64,000 nt of DNA from positions 62,001 to 126,000 of the forward strand of contig JAMKCH010002927.1 of assembly GCA_023653785.1 (NCBI GenBank), read 5' to 3'. The stretch is from Ophioderma brevispina. Lineage: Eukaryota > Echinodermata > Ophiuroidea > Amphilepidida > Ophiodermatidae. Shown here in pieces: positions 59,891-64,000 of this stretch (positions are counted from its first letter, which is position 1; every line of letters starts with the position of its first letter). The notes under the pieces are model-generated. The model made no database searches, was not told where the DNA came from, and saw only the letters and a program-made list of their open reading frames with translations. Position numbers and translations under genes: made by a program.

Positions 59891-59928
59891 ATGAGCTACA
59901 ATATGCCTCATCCACCAAGGACACAGTT
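59891..59928 (+). repeat. 38-bp segment shared with 20135-20172
   Basis: The second occurrence of the CTCATCCACCAAGGACACAG segment. The flanks differ from the first occurrence. Confidence 0.55.
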
Positions 59929-60180
59929 AATTAACTGTACATGTGTATAATCAACATGAAAGAACCCCATGCATTCTGAGTACCATACCAGAAACCAGGG
60001 GGTGTATTTCCTCAATATACTGGTGAATGGAGGAACTGAACTGTGTAATAAGAGTTGAGAATGGAAGTTGTACCATACAATTTGCATCAGATGAGGTTAC
60101 TGAAACAATAAGACCTGTGAGAACACTTACAAAACCTTTCCTTCGAAACCTAGAACGGAAAGCGTGCAAGGTGTGTACCA

Positions 60181-60224
60181 CTCTATTTCCGGGGCTTGTG
60201 AACTCTATTCCGGGGCTTATGAGA
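60181..60224 (+). repeat. Short tandem duplication next to the SINE head
   Basis: CTCTATTTCCGGGGCTTGTGA is followed at once by CTCTATTCCGGGGCTTATGA, a near-perfect 22-bp doubling just upstream of the SINE. Confidence 0.7.
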
Positions 60225-60229
60225 AAGCT

Positions 60230-60608
60230 GGCCATGGTCTAGCGGTAGCAAAGTTACATCTGGGGCAAAGGGTCATCGGTTCGAATCTCAGTGGGACCAC
60301 TTGCTGGATTTAATTAGGGAACTCAATTTGGGATTGATTTGATATAACAGATATTGATTAAAACCTGAATACCACGTTCTCCATGGTTCATTTGAAATGG
60401 GACAAAGGAACCATGAAAGCTTGCATTCCCATCCGGGTGTGTCTTTCGTGTAGTGTGTTTGAATGTTGCAATATGGCCTGTTTAAGATGTGCATCAAATT
60501 GCATTGTTTCTGTTAAATATTAATTGGTAAGTCTCTAGCCAATTGGCCTACAGGCACGACTTGAGATTAAAATAAACATTGATTATTACTATATTATTAG
60601 TATTATAA
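60230..60608 (+). mobile_element. tRNA-derived SINE
   Basis: The head has an A-box-like TGGTCTAGCGGTAG (60235-60248) and a B box GGTTCGAATCT (60278-60288), spaced as in tRNA genes. A body of about 290 bp ends in GACTTGAGATTAAAATAAAC and an ATT-rich tail (60583-60608). The head does not form a good cloverleaf, so it is a SINE and not a tRNA gene. It would be transcribed by RNA polymerase III and copied by a LINE. Confidence 0.7.
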
Positions 60609-60788
60609 CTTAGTAATTTACCCAAGAAAACTTGAGCTTGAAGCCTACAGTAAGACACACTGGCAATCCCCATGTGCTTTGAAGGCACTAGACAACTGAT
60701 AAGGGGACAATTGTGATTTCCTGTATTTTAAGTGAATACCACCAATCTATTGGGGAAGTATTGAGCAAATGGCAGGCAGACTATCCAA

Positions 60789-61175
60789 TTGGGGCTTCCC
60801 ATAGGGTGTTATGATTTCTTCCGGTTTCCCAGGGTTCGGTCAAAATCGAGAAACAAGGACAGGTTCCCATGGTATGGAAGTCATAGTAGTGCACAAGCTA
60901 GACTAACCCCCCATGCAAAAAAGTACAGAATTTATGGAAAAATCAAAACATTTGTGCTGGACACAGTGTGGGGTCGAATGCAGTGCACTGAAACTATTAT
61001 TAAAATTTATTATATTTACCCTGTTCGTGTAAGTGACGTTAGAAGTTATGGAAGAGATATTGTATTTGATTTATACCGGAGACATAATGTGGAGCAGAGT
61101 GGCAGTGGCATGTTTGGCACTAACCTTCCAGGTAATGCGCCGTGGGATGACTTGGCTCACTATGTTCAGCAATGA
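60789..61175 (+). CDS. Unrecognised 128-codon open frame
   Basis: The frame runs from ATG at about 60789 to a stop at 61175. Its second half (VSDVRSYGRDIVFDLYRRHN and GTNLPGNAPWDDLAHYVQQ) looks protein-like in residue mix, but I recognise no domain. No clear promoter or splice sites were seen. Nearby open frames at 61334-61564 (76 codons) are equally unrecognised. It could be a remnant of a transposon-encoded protein, a host exon or chance. Confidence 0.25.
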   Translation: MGLPIGCYDFFRFPRVRSKSRNKDRFPWYGSHSSAQARLTPHAKKYRIYGKIKTFVLDTVWGRMQCTETIIKIYYIYPVRVSDVRSYGRDIVFDLYRRHNVEQSGSGMFGTNLPGNAPWDDLAHYVQQ

Positions 61176-62237
61176 CGTTGCCTGATGTCACTGTTTGTGT
61201 AGCTGAGACACATTAAAGCTGCCGGAGTGTATGTGAGGAATGGTTTGAAGCAGGAGTAAGCATGAGACGTCCCAGGCGACGCAGCCCAGTGGCTAGAGTT
61301 GGACGACGGAATGTCAGCTTGGAATGATGGAACTTGTATGTAATTCCCCAGTTCAACCCAAAGACGGAATGCACATTTGCATTATTGCCTGAAAGCACTG
61401 ACAGAAGTTGGGGGGATTTAAAGCTTACCAAATCGTGTCTGCGCTTGATGTTGTTTAGGCACGGAATTAAGGACTATTCCCTGTTGTTCCCAAACATATC
61501 TGGCTCAGAATATTCAAGATCTGGTCCGGATAAGTTTGTTTTTGTATATTGGCATTTAAGGTGAGCTGGGTTATTGGTTATATCAGGCCGGTGTTGGTTT
61601 AGTAGGTGTTGCCGAGGTATCTATGCTCTCGGAAAAGAGGACAGACACCACAAATATGGTGCACTGCTCGGATATGGTAGAAACTTCTCTAGCAATTATG
61701 ATGATTGGGTGAATGTTGCAGCAATCTTAACTGTTAACTCAAGGCATTATTGACCAATTTGATTGGACGAATTAGATATAAGAACCATAAAAATTAACCA
61801 TCAGAGACATGGTTAGAGCTTGCATAGCCGGTGCCGCTTTAATTGGTTAATCACAGGTTATATAGTAGTAGTAGTAGGAGTAGTAAACAAATTTTTAAAT
61901 CCGTTTTGTCCCCGCAACCGGGGGTGGGCGGATTCACTTCACATTTGTAGCAATCGCCCTTACTCCATACTTCACCCTCACCCGATCCATGCATCCCCCA
62001 ATCCTCAACCCAACCTTCCTACTCTCCTCCTACCCCTTGCTTCCTCCATGTCCTCTTGGTGGCCCCTTTCCTCAAAACACCCACCTCAAACTCAAAAGCC
62101 CGATATGTTATTCTTATCAGGTAATGAGAAATACTGTAAGAAAGGTGGTTATAGACTGTGGAGCCATATTCAAAAAAAAATACTGCAGTAAACTGCCAAG
62201 CATCCCCCTGGCAAGATGGAGTCTGGAAACATGACCT
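61176..62237. other. Spacer with GTA microsatellite and C-rich stretch
   Basis: A short (GTA)n tract lies at 61864-61879. A pyrimidine-rich stretch at 61960-62090 produces long but meaningless open frames. No gene is supported. Confidence 0.45.
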
Positions 62238-62502
62238 CATATGACCTTTGACCTTGGCTATGACCTGGACATCATCCACATGAAGGGACCCCTATTCAAC
62301 CTTAACGTCAAGCCTGGTCACTTTAAATGGACTGAACAACTTTTGAAGAAGACTGAAAAACGAAAACCTAACCAAATGGAACACACATACATACACATTA
62401 TAAACAGATCGAAGATTACCTTTGACCTTGGTCTAGACCTTTGACATCAACCACAAGAAGGAACCCCTACTGCACCAAACCCAAGTATGGCATAAAATGG
62501 AT
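62238..62502 (+). repeat. Tandem pair of about 90-bp units with TGACCTTTGACCTTGG
   Basis: Unit 1 from 62240 and unit 2 from 62416 share CCTTTGACCTTGG, then CATCAWCCACA, GAAGGRACCCCT and a terminal AAATGG, at an offset of about 177 bp. Directly repeated TGACCTTTGACCT is the DR1 arrangement recognised by several nuclear receptors. The repeat may be part of a dispersed element. Confidence 0.6.
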
Positions 62503-62654
62503 TCTTTCAGGCCAATACCCAAATTATTGGTTAAGCTATGAGTTGGAAAAATATTCGGCTTGACTGCGTCTCGCCCAATATTTTTTTAACTCTAGCGGAC
62601 CAATGATTTGGATATTGGACGAACACAAGAATTCATTTTATCATTATAATGTTT

Positions 62655-62812
62655 GATAATCTTGTATGCAATGTGCATTATGTTACCATCAAAACCGCAA
62701 GTTTGTTTCCCACGGTTACTTGATGGGCCGTATGTGCAAGTGTCCAGCCTCTCATATCACTCCACTAGGAGAACACAACAGACATAAATGGCACAAGCAC
62801 CTTTTTTAACAC
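62655..62812 (+). mobile_element. Family 2 MITE, 3' fragment
   Basis: It aligns with the right half of 18806-19140 (CCGCAAGTTTGTTTCCCACG, ACTTGATGGGC, AAGCACCTTTTTTAA). The left half is absent. Confidence 0.75.
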
Positions 62813-64000
62813 AAAAGTTTTGTGGCAACAATGGGAACAAAAGGCAAAACAACCAGTTAAGGCCGAAAATTTGTATCACTGGTTTAAAACTATTCCTACA
62901 CCTAGTACCTTGTTTTTCCTAACAAAGGTTATTTTTCCTTGCCTTGCGGGTTAGGTAACCCAGGATAACTCCCTGTAGGTCATTTTCACTGCTTTAGACA
63001 CCTAACAGTCTGCAGAAGTGAAAAGGCATTAAAACTTTTTACGGCAATAAAATGAAGTCAATCAGGCCCTGAAAATTCGTCGGAGTCTGCGAAACTCTTC
63101 AGTTCTCGCAAAAAAGGACCTTTGGAGAACCTTGCGAACCTTCAATTCTCGGCTTTTAGGTTCTCATAACGAAGAAGTTTGCGAGAACCTAACAAAAACC
63201 ATTCTCAAGTTATATTGAAATAAAGAATGGACATGTACTCGTACTTAAATAACACTAATAGGAACGGCGTTCAAGTTGTGAGGGGGGGGGGGTTCGACAT
63301 ATTTCGTACATCCACTGACAACTTCCCTTTATTACATTATCCTGTATTTTTTGAAAATTTGTTTGACATAAGCATATTGCCTTCACCAACTAGCACAGCT
63401 GCTACACGTCACATGTACATGATTTGTGTGTAAGGACGTTATTTCTCTAGGCCACTGATTTACCGTAGACTTCAGGGATGAATTCATATTATGCCAAACC
63501 ACATGGGCACATCCTTCAAACATGCGTTTATTCTGTTGAGGCCGCCGAATTCATAGGGTGTGGCCCAGGGGTTGTGGCACAATATTAAATTCTTTCGCCT
63601 TTGCTACTGATTTTGGACGACGACGACGACATCTTGAAATCATGCAATTAATTATTTAACTACCAGTATGAGTCCTTTTTTGTCAAGAAATCTTTGTCAA
63701 AACTCCGGCGAATGCGTCCTTCGCTCGGAATTCATCAGCATGTGTGATCAGCTGTCAAAAGCTTGATCGTAAACAGTCATCGCGATACCCTTTTATTTAA
63801 TAATTTTTAATTTTTCCAAAATTCATTGAATATTTATCGGTATACATATTCCATGGGACAATAATCTTTTTTTTCTAAAATATAAATGTTGCTAAAATTA
63901 TTAACGAAAATTCGTGGAAAGACATTGCTTATTGACTCAAAAATTCGAGAAGACGTGCTCAGTGTGCAATGAAAGTGATTGGGAGAATAACGCAGTAAAT
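62813..64000. other. AT-rich spacer to the window end
   Basis: An 11-13-bp inverted pair (AGTTCTCGCAAA near 63101 and TTTGCGAGAACC near 63178), a G run at 63282-63291 and a short GAC repeat at 63614-63629 were seen. No gene is supported. Confidence 0.45.

Noticed and set aside
60230..60300. A possible tRNA gene
   Set aside because: A and B boxes are present, but the acceptor and T stems do not pair, so a SINE head is a better reading.
1..64000. Endogenous viral or LTR retroelement sequence
   Set aside because: No gag, protease, integrase or envelope-like frames and no long terminal repeats were seen. The only reverse transcriptase remnant is LINE-type.

Overview
This window looks like non-coding, repeat-dense nuclear DNA from an animal. 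It is AT-rich, has no operon-like packing, and contains no intact recognisable gene. The evidence for an animal is a LINE reverse-transcriptase tail, tRNA-like SINE heads with A and B boxes, many short inverted-repeat elements (MITEs) and long spacers. The palindrome TAGGCCTA and close variants recur throughout. By my impression this is common in echinoderm and related marine invertebrate genomes, so I lean towards a marine deuterostome invertebrate. That placement is inference.

The clearest theme is a large set of non-autonomous DNA transposons. At least five sequence families begin and end at TTAA, or at TTAA on one side in decayed copies: family 1 (5818-6165, 12690-12990, 28596-28940, 51089-51392, fragments at 9060-9336 and 37259-37412), family 2 (5550-6251, 18806-19140, fragment 62655-62812), family 3 (41295-41640, 51511-51860), family 4 (45468-46002, 53476-53989), and single elements at 13568-14089, 37582-38201 and 49020-49294. 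TTAA target duplication is typical of piggyBac-like and some other DNA transposons. Other elements are a hAT-like MITE with a perfect 8-bp target duplication (23549-23702), a 570-bp foldback element flanked by TA (36474-37043), and several near-perfect hairpins (45118-45261, 49475-49629, 49677-49833). Two nested insertions can be read directly, at 5550-6251 and 37582-38201.

Three large direct duplications stand out: 819 bp repeated 847 bp apart at 10430-12095, about 2.76 kb in tandem at 21744-27275, and a 601-bp unit present two and a half times at 51866-53434. The 601-bp and 819-bp cases are essentially identical between copies and have homopolymer tracts at or near their joints. The 2.76-kb copies differ mainly by single-base insertions and deletions. 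Assembly artefact or unpolished haplotype copies should be excluded before any biological reading.

Coding potential is slight. The secure case is the C-terminal end of a 5'-truncated LINE reverse transcriptase (20203-20496). A possible terminal exon on the minus strand (47462-47688) has a good splice acceptor but I do not recognise its product. A few other open frames are listed at low confidence. The rest reads as intergenic or intronic sequence. I found no CRISPR array, operon, secondary-metabolite cluster, intact viral genome or complete gene system.
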